From Ascochyta rabiei (lineage: Eukaryota; Ascomycota; Dothideomycetes; Pleosporales; Didymellaceae): a DNA stretch of 64,000 nt. The notes below the pieces were generated by a model. That model did not search any database, was not told the DNA's origin, and saw only the letters and a list, made by a program, of their open reading frames with translations. The first letter of the stretch is position 1, and each line of letters starts with the position of its first letter. A program made the position numbers and the translations under genes. Positions 19,702-31,246 of this stretch are shown here, one piece after another. Location of the stretch: NCBI RefSeq assembly GCF_004011695.2, contig NC_082422.1:744001-808000 (forward strand). The letters run 5' to 3'.

Positions 19702-22094
19702 GATCTGTGTGCTGTTTGTGTATGAGGGGTTGCACGGTGGAAAAGTGGCGGTTGATGTGTGTCGCCCTGATAACGCGTAGATTCGCGTTTTCGCGTTCAC
19801 GCTATCAGTTCATTAAACCTAAATGTGGTTAGCGCTCCCCACGTCGAAGCTCTAGCCGCCGCGAACCACCATCAACATCATCTACCCATATTATCCTAAC
19901 AGAACCACTCATCATAGCAATACAACAGCCTGGTGAGCTTCAACACCGCGATTTTTTTGCCGGATTTCTGTACCCTGGCTTGAACGGCGCATCGCATCTT
20001 GCTGAGGAGCGTTTATAAGTAATGCGCAAATCCTTAATTTCCAATTCCGTGATCCCTTCGGAATATAAGCAGTCCTTCTGAACACCAATCCGAGCACCGA
20101 GATGCGACATTTTCTACGAAAGAACGTGGTCAGCACTATGACTTTCGAATAACGGTCTAGGAGTCGGCTTGCAGTCGTCCTGGTGGCTCAGTTGCAGCCC
20201 TCATCTACAGCGGTACTGTTTGAAGGCCTCTTGCTCAAACCAAAAGGTCTTGAGACCATGTATCCCGACTCTCCACGGAACTCTGGGTTCATTCTGTGAA
20301 TTTACTGCTCTCGTTCGTCGCCTACGCTCAAGACTCAACGCTTATATCCTTTGAACATGAGCATCATTGAATCCAAAACCAGGCTGACTAGCTAAAACGC
20401 GTTGGAACCACGTCTATCGATTCACACCATCCCAAAAATTTCAGCTCCAGGTTGTGGCAATGCTCGTTTCGTTCGAACTATCGGCGACAAACGAGGGAGA
20501 AAGTGTATACGTACCCTTTCATGAAGACAGAAGTCAGGAGATCTGCCCCACTGAGTGTTCTGCAATCATCCAATGATCAATGATTAGGTTGTTCATGTCG
20601 CAAGTTAGATGCAAACTCTCGTTGGACCTCAAAATCGGCACTATGTGCCAAAAAGCAACTTGACACTCCAAGTCGAATGAGCTGCGGCCCATCTCGCGAT
20701 CCCACCTGTGCGGTCTTGCATAAAGACCACGCTGGATCTTGAATGAAGAGCAGATTCGGTCTAACAAGGGTTGGCCAATTAGCAGCTTGGCAAATCCTGC
20801 TCATGCTACATCCACCAAGCGCGCCTACACTGACGGGATTGCTTAGCCATTTGCAGTCTGCAACTGCATCGCGCCTTTATATCTGTGGGTCCAGATGTGC
20901 TACACGTGGTCCTTCCTCCAACTGCTATTGATTATAATCTCTTCAGCAGGATTTTCAATCACCCACATGTTTCGCGTATCCTGTGCACAATGACTATCCA
21001 CTCGGTCATCACGATGATGGCCGGCCAATTAGTCTATTCGGCTTACCCTACGCTAAACCTTTAGGCCCTTATTGCACTGACGAAGATGGCTTATGCCAAC
21101 TTGCTACGCTGCTAGATTTGCTGGCCTGACAATACGGCGCAGTACCGCATCGTTGTGGTTGTATGTGGATGTTAATGGGACTGATGATCCTTGCCAAAAG
21201 TCCAATTGTACATTCAGCACTGTCGGCGATGTCTGCTAGGACAGCTTGTACGCCTTTCAACTGCCCGAGTGCTCTGTTGCGGCTCAAACTTGCCGCAGAG
21301 CGAATCGATCGTATGGATTGGTCTTGCGATATCATCAAGGATGCCACCATAGAGCCCACTGACGAGCCACGAGAGCACTGGATTCGTTCTTCCAGATGCG
21401 TTCCATGAGTACCAGCCAACGCTATCACGGCTTTCACAAACTAGGCAATGCAAAGCAGGCGTTTGCAAAAGATATGGCAAAGCCGGCACTCGGCACCAAA
21501 TCGCGTGGCGAATTGCTCGTCCTCTCGAAAACGCTAGGTTCCGCTCACATCTTCCTGACAAACGACACCTTAGGAGCATGTCGTGAACACCTCGTGGTGA
21601 AATACCCTATTCCCATTGGCTGCCGTCGGTCCTGACATCGAGCTAGTGCCGAGAATGCCAGGGGCGGAACTCGAGGCGATTCCAGGCTTGGCGATATGGC
21701 GCCAAGTGGATACTTTCATCCTACTTGTCGGCGGACATACGAATGAAACTATCATTATCATCTTCTAACCCGAACGACTGTCTGCGTTACAAGGTCGCCT
21801 GCACTTCCAAGCAGCCAAGGGTGGTCACCTCCCTCCTACACGGGCATCGCCCATTTCTAGAATTTCTCGTTTCTTGGAACGTCAAATCGCAGCGCACATG
21901 AGACGATTTGATCTGTTGATTGGATTGTGATCCTAATGTGGCGTCTGAGTGATATCTGGTGTGAGCATGGTGAGCTTTGTATGTGTGTGAATTTGGATGT
22001 TATATAGAGTGCACGTCGTTTCTCGCATCTAGCAGTCATCCAGTCGTCGACCAGCCCGCTCACTGGACCACTCGAAAAGCACAGGTAGATCAAG
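19702..22094. other. 2.4-kb intergenic region between divergent MCM5 and the phosphate symporter
   Basis: It must contain both promoters. No convincing gene is present in the middle. Frames of 75-122 codons around 20534-20804 and 21069-21761 (both strands) overlap one another and lack recognisable domains. A TATATAGAG stretch at about 22000 lies roughly 90 bp before the symporter start and may be its TATA element. Confidence 0.5.
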
Positions 22095-24070
22095 ATGCCT
22101 GCTCTTCCTCAGTTTGACTATCTTTTTGCCATCGGCACCCTCTTCGCATTCCTGGATGCGTGGAACATTGGTAAGTAGTTTTTGCTTTTCACTCCGGTAG
22201 CTGAAGTCTTCCTCTCCTGGCTTGACGATTAAATTATCTTCTTCTCGAATAGCAGCAGTGATTGACCTCATCAGGTGCCAACGATGTGGCCAACTCTTTC
22301 GCGACTTCGGTCGCTTCACGCTCGCTCACACTCAAGCAGGCCATGTGCATTGCCTCCGTCATGGAGTTTGCTGGTGCCATGCTTGTAGGTTCTCGAGTTA
22401 CAGACACCATCCGTACAAAGGTCATCTCCATCTCTCTCTTTGAGGACGATCCGTCTGTTCTCATGCTTGCCATGGTTTGCGCCATCGTTGGTTCTGCCAC
22501 CTACCTCACCATTGCCACTAAATTTACGATGCCTGTCTCGACTACTCACTCAATCATGGGCGGTGTTATTGGTGTTGGTATTGCTGCAGCTGGGCCCCAG
22601 GGTGTCAACTGGTCTTTCAAGGGTGTGTCTCAAGTGTTCGCTGCCTGGGGTATTGCTCCTGGTATCTCTGGAGTCTTTGGTGCTATAATCTTCTTGATCA
22701 CTAAGCATGGTAAGTTCTGGCACTGATGGCTTTCATCATGAAGCTTGACAGCGAAAAGCATACTAACGTCCCAAAAGGAGTTATGAGACGCCGCAACCCT
22801 GTGAAGAAGGCCTTCATCATGGTCCCTCTTTACTTCTTCCTCACTTCCTTTCTTCTGGCTCTCCTCATCGTTTGGAAGGGTGGGTCTGCTAAGATCAAGC
22901 TCACCGACTACGAGTCTGTTGGTGTTGCCTTCGGTGTCGGTGGCGCTGTTGCTCTTATCATCGCTACCTTCTTCATCCCCTTCCTGCACCGCAAGATCAT
23001 GAAGGATGACTGGGAGCTCAAAGGCTGGGAGGTAATCAAGGGACCTTTTCTTCTTCGCCGTCCTGAGCCCCGCGAGCGTCCCGAAGGCGTCACCGCTGGC
23101 CTCATTCCCGACTTCTACGACGGCCACTTGACTGCTGAGCAGCTTGAGGCTAAGCGCGCCAACGAAGGTCTGGCTGCTCACAACAATGTGGAGGATCTCG
23201 AGAAGGGCGGTGCCCACGTCTCACAGCCCAAGATGGATCGCAGCGACTCTGACATTACACCGGTCCCCGAGCCCTCTACCGCCGCCATCAATGAACGTCC
23301 TCTTCGCCAGCTTTCCAAGCCAAAGAAGATTCCTCCTCCAGGTGCCTGGTACACTCCTGCTGTGATATGGTACTGGGTCAAGTACGCAGCGCTTCACGGA
23401 GTAGAGCAGGACGTGGTTGATCAGCAAAAACACAAGGATTTCCTTTCTGGCGATATCGAGAAGATCCACGCTACTGGAGAGCACTACGACAACCGCGCTG
23501 AGTACACGTACTCGTTCTTGCAGATTTTGACTGCATCGACTACCTCCTTTGCCCACGGTGCGAACGATGTCTCCAACGCCATCGGTCCTTACACCACCAT
23601 CTACTTTATCTGGTCCACGTAAGTTCTCTAATCCGCAGCATCAATGCGCCTCAAACTAACATTCCCTCAGTGCAAAGATCTCTAACAAAGTTCCCGTCCC
23701 ACTCTGGATTCTTGCCTTCGGAGGAGCTGGTATCGTCGTCGGTCTCTGGACATATGGTTACAATATCATGCGTGCGCTCGGTAACAAGATCACTCTGCAC
23801 TCGCCTGCCCGCGGGTTCTCCATGGAACTTGGTGCCGCCGTCACAATCATCATGGCTACCAAGCTCGCTCTCCCTGTCTCCACAACACAGTGCATTACTG
23901 GCGCGACTGTTGGTGTCGGCCTGTGTAACGGTACTTGGAGGACTATCAACTGGCGCATGGTAGCCTGGATCTACATGGGTTGGTTTGTCACGCTGCCTTG
24001 TGCTGGGTTGTTATCCGGATGCTTGATGGGCATTGTTCTCAATGCACCAAAGTGGGGCGGTGGTTTTTAA
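22095..24070 (+). CDS. Pho89-type Na+/phosphate symporter (PiT/PHO4 family)
   Basis: Four exons: 22095-22170, 22275-22709, 22778-23618 and 23671-24070, coding for 583 residues. The three introns (104, 68 and 52 nt) have GTAAGT donors, and the last two show CTAAC branch points. The family signature is duplicated: GANDVANSFAT opens the N-terminal half and GANDVSNAIGP the C-terminal half. About ten to twelve hydrophobic segments flank a hydrophilic loop (about residues 310-430). STTH and STTQ motifs follow each signature at the positions usual for phosphate-binding membrane hairpins. Homologues in yeast (Pho89) and Neurospora (the high-affinity Na-dependent permease) import phosphate at the plasma membrane and are induced by phosphate starvation. 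Induction here is inferred; I did not find a CACGTG site in the proximal 200 bp. Confidence 0.93.
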
Positions 24071-25208
24071 CAGGTTTGACGACTCAAGGGAGGAGGAGTG
24101 TTGTGATCTGTTTACGAGGAATGGCTTGCTATATTTTACGCTCGCTTGTTTAATGAAGGAGGAGGGATCATTACTGTCAATCAAAAGTCCACTGGATACC
24201 ACCTAGAATTTCGAATCATCATCGCTCTTTTCTAGCTCTCAATTTTCGTATCGTGGGAATGGTTTGGCGTGATCGTTTACCAGTCAACGACTGCCCACAC
24301 GATAGTGGCTGGTAGGGAAATGCGCAATTTCGAGAACAGTGATCACGAGCGACATACCAAGGTAGCGTACATCGTGAAACCTTTTTTCACACGTCTGATC
24401 TTCATGACTTGTCAAGTCTGTTACAAGCACAAGGCTGCAGGTTGTTCTTCCATCCTTTCTCTTCCAATTTTGGCCTCTGTGCCATCCAGTCACAGTACGC
24501 CACCATGGGAATGCGTTTGTCTGCACACGTTGCTCTGCCTCAATTATTCACTAAAAATTACGTCACGGTACCATTGTTCAGACCAACCTCGAATTTTTCA
24601 GAAGCGATTTCTGCGGAGTTGGGGAGTGCAAGAACGCCTTTGGTGGAAGACGTCGAGATGCATCAATCTGTTCATTCTTCGTGGCTCAGGCTCCACAATC
24701 GATAGCGAAAATATCGAAAAAATGACTGAATACTCGCGAGCGTACAATTCTGAACAGCAGACACGTGAACTGCACTAACGAATTTGGGAGCTGTTGAACT
24801 TGGGCTACAATATTGAGATATGAGTCCGAGTCGCTGTAGAATGGTTTTTTTGCGGATGAACAAGGCCAAGAGGTCTGCCAAATCAGTATGTTGCACCACA
24901 GTGTTGTTTTCTGATGTCTTCGGTTCCGGGTCCATGACCGTAACCGTGGAAATTCACACACTGAGATAAGCTCAGAAGCAGGATATCGCATCGCGAACAT
25001 CGGACAGCCACAAACACAATCAACACATCTGCACAAGCTAGTCTCAACAAAAGTTCTTGTGTTGACAACATGTTTTCGAATGATCAGAGGAATCAAACCC
25101 TTGTCGTACAGAAAACATTGAGGGCGGAAATACAGGTATGGTACATAGAATCTGACACGTGCAGTGTCTGCAACTACAAGCGTTCAATGCGCTGGGGAAA
25201 GTGTGATG
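24071..25208. other. intergenic region 3' of the phosphate symporter
   Basis: About 1.1 kb without a supported gene. Open frames on both strands between 24270 and 25100 are under 170 codons, overlap antisense to each other, and show no family pattern. Confidence 0.5.
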
Positions 25209-25817
25209 TTAGAACTGCAAAAACTGCTTTTCACACGTATATTTTGGTTCATGATGATGGTTAAGGCTTTCGTCTAAAGTGACTCTCATTTTGCAGAGAG
25301 ATTGCAATACAACAACTGCTGCTTTCAACTTTAGTCTTAATGGCAGCTTGCGATCGTACGGGTACTCGATGCGAACTGGCAGTACGCGTGATATCAAATC
25401 TGAACTGTCAAGGATAGCGCGGGCTAAAATTGAGATGCTGTGTTCAGTAGAGAGCTTGTACCAGTCATTTTTTAGTGTGGTCTTAAGATCAAAGGCGTCT
25501 TCTGCTGCGCTCCGCGCTGCTGCCTCGTCAAAGGCGGGATTCATGAGGTACAGCTGCTTAGCGCATTCAACTACCTCGTCTGAGGCAGATGAAGGCCCGC
25601 TATCCCCCGGTCTCTTTGAGTAGCTCAGGGCGCTGTAGGGGTCGAAGGATACTGCAGCATCTTGGCGCTTGAGTGGCACGTGTGGTGGCATGCTGTTAGG
25701 ATGCGTACTGTGTGTAGGCGCCAAGGATGGATACTTAATTGTCGATAGATGGTGGTAGGGCCAGAGGAACGGTATTGGATGCTGCATGTACAGTTCGTAG
25801 AAGTTAGCCATAATCAT
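25209..25817 (-). CDS. hypothetical protein, 202 residues
   Basis: An uninterrupted frame in an otherwise gene-poor stretch; no family recognised. The N-terminal 50 residues are His/Pro/Tyr-rich. Residues about 75-170 have a helical look with regular Leu/Ala/Glu spacing (VVECAKQLYLMNPAFDEAAA, then EHSISILARAILDSSDLI). There is no signal peptide or membrane segment. The length in a region of frequent stops and the helical core favour a real gene over chance, but nothing else supports it. It could also be a lineage-specific or partial gene. Confidence 0.4.
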   Translation of the reverse strand: MIMANFYELYMQHPIPFLWPYHHLSTIKYPSLAPTHSTHPNSMPPHVPLKRQDAAVSFDPYSALSYSKRPGDSGPSSASDEVVECAKQLYLMNPAFDEAAARSAAEDAFDLKTTLKNDWYKLSTEHSISILARAILDSSDLISRVLPVRIEYPYDRKLPLRLKLKAAVVVLQSLCKMRVTLDESLNHHHEPKYTCEKQFLQF

Positions 25818-26371
25818 ACAATGCTGTACACCGTAAGACTAACAACCACCCATAAGAACGCTCGCTTAAAACAGGCCTCTGGTAGCTGCGTCAGAATAGA
25901 GGGTTTAGGCGCTCCCTGCGATACGTGAAGCGCGGGGTCAGACGAGGACAAGGACAGCGACGTCTCAAGAGTTGACGCTTAGGGTCCTATCCTGCAAGCT
26001 GCTCTCTAGGTTGTCAGCAACGCAGTTGAGGAAGGCAGGCCCGCCGCAGTATCAACGTTCCGTTGAATCTCTCGGCTTATGTCCCGGTACTCGTTTGTGT
26101 CAGAGATACCAGGCATGCCGTACTGGCCACAATGCCGTTTCAGCCACGCAACGTAGTCTTTGATTTTCCAGCTCGGATTAGCGTGGCCTGTAAGCACTCG
26201 AGTGCATTGTGCTGCGACAGCTCGCGCGCTAAACGTCTGGGGCTTTAGTTTTGTTATACTACCAGAGTAAGCAGTAGTAATTAAGATTCTAATGCGATAC
26301 GAACGGGTGTACTAAGCAACGCTGGCTAGAAAACAAAGCGAGCAGCTGTAGTTATAAGCGAGACACGTGGC

Positions 26372-26486
26372 AAGGCGCTGTGTGATAATCTAGCAAGGCT
26401 CTGCGTGGTAGTTTGACAAGGCGCTGTGCGGTGACATAGTAAGGCTCTGTGTGGTGGTTTGGTGAAGCGCTGCGTAGTAATCCAGC
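26372..26486. repeat. five degenerate copies of a 22-24-bp repeat
   Basis: Copies start at 26372, 26395, 26418, 26441 and 26465, with the core AAGGC(G/T)CTGYGTGGTR. Differences between copies are mostly transitions and small indels. Lengths are 23, 23, 23, 24 and 22 bp. Confidence 0.8.
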
Positions 26487-26746
26487 GGGGTTACTGAGTT
26501 TGTTGTAGGTGTAAGAGAGCGGAGGAAAGAGCATGCAGTTGACACTAGTAGGGAAAACTGTCTAGGCAGCCAAGTAGATTGGTGCAAGTAAGAGAAGCAC
26601 GTTAGATACATTTGGGATGGTAAAGGTCACAAGCAAACAGTTAGGATAGTAAAGCTAAAGAGAGCACGATAGAAAGAACTGAGAGATCACCACATACTCA
26701 TTTTTAATGCACCCTTGCTTCCTCCCTACTGTTTCCTTCTCTTTTC

Positions 26747-26916
26747 GCTCGATCGAGCTGGAACCTCAGGCGGTCCCGTATCTTGTCCCTCGCCATCCTC
26801 TTATTGCTCGGTCGAGCTGCATCTTCATGCATGTGTCCTGTCACGTCTTCTCTTATTGCTCAGTCAAGCTGGAACCTCAGGCGGTCCCGTGTCCTGCCCC
26901 TCATCCTCCTCTTATT
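26747..26916. repeat. three tandem copies of a 52-59-bp repeat
   Basis: Units at 26747-26805, 26806-26857 and 26858-26916 each begin GCTCRGTCRAGCTG (GCTCGATCGAGCTG in the first) and end CTCTTATT. The first and third are close to each other (shared GGAACCTCAGGCGGTCCCGT); the middle one is shorter and more diverged. Confidence 0.8.
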
Positions 26917-28882
26917 GCAGCGCCCGGCTACGATAATGCTGGTTTTGTTAACATCTTGACATCTGAAAAGATCGTGCACGGTCAGGTCAGGCAGTCTAGC
27001 CTCTTCTCTTTTGTTTAAATCTACGAGTTAGGACACAAAGTACTAACGTACCCCACGGGCGAAAGAATCAACGGGCGAGAGAATCACTTTTGCCGATAAT
27101 CAACCTTTTCCTTAATTACTCCGCGAAACCTTAAGCATTTAAGCTAGAATTTGAAATAAAGTTGCCCGTTTTGTATGGAATTAGTAACGGTGTAGTGTAC
27201 AGTGTCAGCTGCAGTTTGTTGAAAATGAATGAAGTGAAATATTGCAGAACTCCAAAACGGTTAGCGGGTGTCTAGTCAGCTGGCTTGCTACCTCAAATAT
27301 AATAATTTCTTCCATGGAGTGTACGAGCATCTGTTTGGGAAGGTGCTAGTAAAGCTGCTCCAGCCGTTGCGCCACAGGCAAATAAGAAGCAAGTGGCGAA
27401 CGATATAGTGCGCGTTAGGTACAGCAGCAACATCCAAGGTCGGTGACTTCTACTGTGTTTGTTTTTGGGGCTATAGGAATCTCTGACTCGTCAAGGTCGA
27501 GCAGGAAAAGTGCGCTTTTAAAAGCAAAAAGTGCAGTTCAACCACTTCGGTCAGGCTCTATATCTGCATCTTGAGGCCGCACATCAACGAAACCAGAGCC
27601 AACCATGGCCGTACAAGCGCTAATTTCGTCCATGAGATGGGAAATGGGGCTCTGACGCGTGCTCGTAAGTGATCCGTGGTGACTAAATGTTGAGACTCCA
27701 CCTTTTCTTTGCACTCGTGTAAGCTGACCATCTCCGCAAGTTCTCAATCCGTATTGACGCTCATGGGTCCAGAAGTGATGGTAAAGCAAGGTTGAGGTTT
27801 AGACTGAGTGGCTCGGCGATCCGGATTGGGGGGAATTGAATGGTGGGAGGAGGTCGAGATGAATATGCTAGCTAGCGCCTCTTCTTCCGTCGGTCGAAGA
27901 GGGAGGTGTCCTCTTTTTTCGTCACCCCCCTCGTCCGAGAGGACATTCTTGATTACTGTAGCCCGGACGGTGGGGATTAAAGCATTATCGTTTGCCATAA
28001 GAACAGGCAATTTTTCATGGTTCGGAATCCTCGTCATTCGCTCGCTGCGGTTGTAACTAGAGACCACACGTCCAGCTCGGTGAATGGTCCCATATCCGAC
28101 TGGCCTCAGGCTAGACTTCTAAATTCATCTTAGTGCTGAGTTGACCCGAGAATTCCTTGTCGTCCTTGCACGCTCGGATGACTTTTGAGTTAGCGTAGTA
28201 ACAATATACAAGGATGCTAGTGCAGACAGGGCTGAGGTATTTTTTCGTGATTGTTTGGACCATACTTGTGGGTCGTCCAAATCCACGCAAAGTCTTCCCA
28301 GTAAAGGTTCGTTTTAATTGCTTTCCTGAGATCTCTAGGCTGACCTTCCACTATGGGTCTTTACTAGTTGTGCAACGCAATATAATGAGCGAAAAGGTAC
28401 ACTGACCGTGAGATTAAACGTGACACTCCTGTTGCGTCCTCATCGCGTTGTCACCTACTAGTACAAGGAAAAACAGCCTGCTGTAAAAGAAGCTAGAACA
28501 TGACCGGGGTACAGGTCATCCTTTATACGGAGAGCCTGTGCTCTGCTGCCTCTCCCTGGAAGAAGTTTCTTCCAGTAGACAGCCGAGTAAGAGAGTCTTG
28601 ATTCGAGACTGCTTGCTAGCCATTTGCTAAGAGAGGCGAGGTACTGGATAAGGCGTGTACCATGGAATAAGAAAAATGTTGGGTACCAGAGCTGATATAC
28701 GAAAGTGCTCGACAAACCCAATAAGCGAAACATCAAAAGGGCAGTAAGGAATTATGCACATGACTGAGCCTCTGACGTCTCCATAAGTACCAGGCGTTTC
28801 TTCTGATTACTTCCCCTCCGACACTGCTCACTCCAGTGCACTTCCTTCTTATTGTCTTACTCATCTTGAGTACTTGCTCAAT

Positions 28883-31246
28883 ATGTATTCTACCAGCAAT
28901 ACTGGCATCGGGTTCGACCTCGATGTAGAGTTCAATCCTTTCTCGAATCTAGACTTCGATAACACATTGGGACTGCAGGGCAATACTACCTTCAGCACTC
29001 CGTTTCATACTGCCGACACTGGCATCGTACAGGAAGCCGATGTGCAGCGCAGTATTTTCGATGCTTTGCATTCGACTGAATACAGCTTTGAGTCTCCGCC
29101 ACCAAAGCTTATCTTACGCAGAAACCCTGGTGAACAACCCTTTTCCCGGAGCCTACTTCATCACCAGGTGGATCGCTATCCTGCTGCCAGTGCCAGGATG
29201 TTGCCGTTCGGGATATGGGGCTCGGCTGCCGCTAACGGTAAGTTCCGCCCCACTCCGGTTTCGGCAAGGCTCGGATGTCCCGATGCTAGATCTGATAACC
29301 AGCCCAGGATCTCCATCTGATAAGCACACATCCAGCTTGCTGCACAACCGCCCGCTGTCCGCCATGTCTTCTGACTACCAAGGCATTGCTGCCCTCACGC
29401 CTCCAGCGGACCACCACAGCGGCGCTGGCTCCCCCGCCGACTACAGCTCGCCGCAGTATTTCCAGAGCCCCGCTGCAGAGCCTGCACGCCGCCCGTCCAA
29501 CGGCCGCAGTAAGTACAAGCCGCTCTCTCTTTGCATTCCCTCCCGCCACAGCATGTGGCCACGGTAGCACGTACACCCGGGCTACCGCCGACTCCCTCCG
29601 TGCACTGCATGGTCGCGGCTCAACTGGTATGTCATGGTGATGGTGATGCTGTGCGGGGTCTCCCAGGTCGCTAGCTTGTTTTGACTTCTATATCAACGAC
29701 TGCCGGAAGACATGGCTGACGTGCTCGACCAGCTCTTGTTCCGCTGCCTGCCTTGTGCACGGCAACATCTCCGAGCACTATTGCCACGACGTCTTCCACT
29801 TCTAGCAGCGGCGGCCCCTGCACGCCTGCAGCGGGCGGCCCTTTAGCCAGGAACTATGCCATCCCTCCTCGCCCCAAGCCTGGCCGCAAGCCTGCCACAG
29901 ATGAGCCCGCCTCAAAGCGCAAGGCGCAGAACCGCGAGTCGCAGCGAGCTTTCCGAGCTCGTAAGGCAGCCAAGGTGACGGAGCTCGCGGAACAGGTTGA
30001 AGAGATGCAGAAGCAGCACAACCTCGAGAAGAACGAACTCCTCAACGAGATCAACAGCCTGGCGAAGAGGCTGCACGACGCAGAGAGGGCCTTTGACGAA
30101 CAGGTCAAATTCACCAAACACGCCGAGGAGGACCGCGATTACTGGAAAGAGCAGCATGACAGTGTGCTCCGCAATCAGCAAAGTGACAGTGCCCCGATCA
30201 ACAGACAGATCAATGGCCGTAACGATGCCACAGCAACTCTTTACCAGCCTGCTGCGTCCAACGGCCACAGATCCCCTGCTCACCATTCTGTCAGCAGCTT
30301 CCATGGCTTCGGCACCCCCATTTCCGATGATGTTGCCGGCGGCTGCGGCGACTGCAAACCCGGTGATTGCGCCTGTATCAACAAGATGGCTGAAGACATG
30401 AAGGACATAGACAGTGCTTTCGATGCCCCGTATATGCCAGCTGTCCCGTTACCTCGTCGCAGCGGTCGGCCAACAAACAGTGGCGACCCTGCACTCTTGT
30501 CCGATTCTTCCGATGACCTGGAGATGGACTTTACTGCTACATTCGCGCGTCCGTCTACTGCGCTTCTCGATGAGGACCAAAAGCTTCACGACTCTTGCGG
30601 CTTTTGCGAGAACGGAGGGCACTGCGTATGTCGAGATGCTCGAGAGAAGCTGCAAGCCGAGGCTGAGCTTGCACCTTTGTCGCGCATGTCCAGCGATGTC
30701 TCAGCACAGAACAAGAAAATTGCGCCAGGCGGCTGCGCTGACTGCCAGACTGACCCGGCTAGGCGGGCGTGGTGCCTGCGTGTTGCACAACTACGTGAGG
30801 ATGGCCACCGGTCAAGACGGAATTCTGGTCCAAGAAGCCCTCAGTCCTTGGACACCCTGGAGCCACCCGTCGTCTCCAAAATCGATATGAACATCAGTCG
30901 AGCATCTCCCATCCCTGGCAAGCGCTCTGTTGGCTGTAGTGAAACTTTCAGACTGCTTGACGGCCGTATTCCTATGGATGATCCTTCGGCCTGGAGCAAT
31001 CTGCGACCAATGCTGTCAGATGGACGACGAGATACATTCACGATGGAGCCTCGTGTCTACAGCGCCATGGAGATCGATGCCGCGGATATCATCACTACAA
31101 TGCAGAACAGCAGAGGCCCTTTGAAGCCACGTCCAGAAGATGGCGAGTATGCACCTCTGGTCACTGCGGCAGAAGAGCGTCGTCGCGCTACCAATTCTCC
31201 CGCGAACTTTCCCAAGGGCGAGCAGCCGACTCCTATGGAGTTGTGA
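28883..31246 (+). CDS. hapX: HapX-type bZIP transcription factor (iron regulation)
   Basis: Three exons: 28883-29237, 29308-29508 and 29733-31246; 689 residues. The introns have GTAAGT donors and AG acceptors, and the second has a CTGAC branch point. PPRPKPGRKPATDEP at about residues 230-244 is the Hap4-like segment that contacts the CCAAT-binding complex. The basic region KRKAQNRESQRAFRARK follows at about 247-263, then a leucine-zipper coiled coil to about 335. Three cysteine-rich motifs follow: CGDCKPGDCAC (390-400), CGFCENGGHCVC (474-485) and CADCQTDPARRAWC (520-533). They match the iron-sensing regions of HapX. The tail AMEIDAADIITTMQ resembles the HapX C-terminus. HapX represses iron-consuming genes in starvation and activates iron detoxification in excess. 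The first exon is the least certain part; ATG 29365 in exon 2 is an alternative start. A Hap4-motif paralogue of HapX cannot be excluded. Confidence 0.8.
29290..29298 (+). promoter_or_regulatory. SreA/Urbs1-type GATA site ATCTGATAA
   Basis: Exact match to ATCWGATAA, the consensus bound by fungal iron-responsive GATA repressors (SreA, SRE, Urbs1). It lies at the 3' end of the first HapX-like intron. That SreA represses hapX through such sites is established in Aspergillus; binding here is inferred. Confidence 0.55.
29315..29323 (+). promoter_or_regulatory. second SreA/Urbs1-type GATA site ATCTGATAA
   Basis: A second exact copy 25 bp after the first, in the same orientation. It sits in the first codons of exon 2 and 42 bp before the alternative start at 29365. 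Paired sites are usual at SreA targets. Confidence 0.5.

Larger units (their letters stand above)
25818..28882. other. 3-kb gene-poor stretch with tandem-repeat blocks, and promoter of the HapX-like gene
   Basis: No gene is supported. It contains two degenerate tandem-repeat blocks (26372-26486 and 26747-26916). AT-rich sequence lies around 27050-27350. A pair of minus-strand frames at 27538-28067, each about 85-105 codons, resembles no family I recognise. The last few hundred bases are the expected promoter of the gene starting at 28883. The stretch has the look of old accessory or repeat-derived DNA. Confidence 0.5.

Noticed and set aside
20534..21761. Cluster of frames on both strands between MCM5 and the phosphate symporter
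   Set aside because: All under 125 codons, mutually overlapping, no consistent splice pattern or family.
27538..28067. Two adjacent minus-strand frames of 83 and 107 codons
   Set aside because: Considered as a transposase or two-exon gene, but no joining intron or family pattern could be supported.
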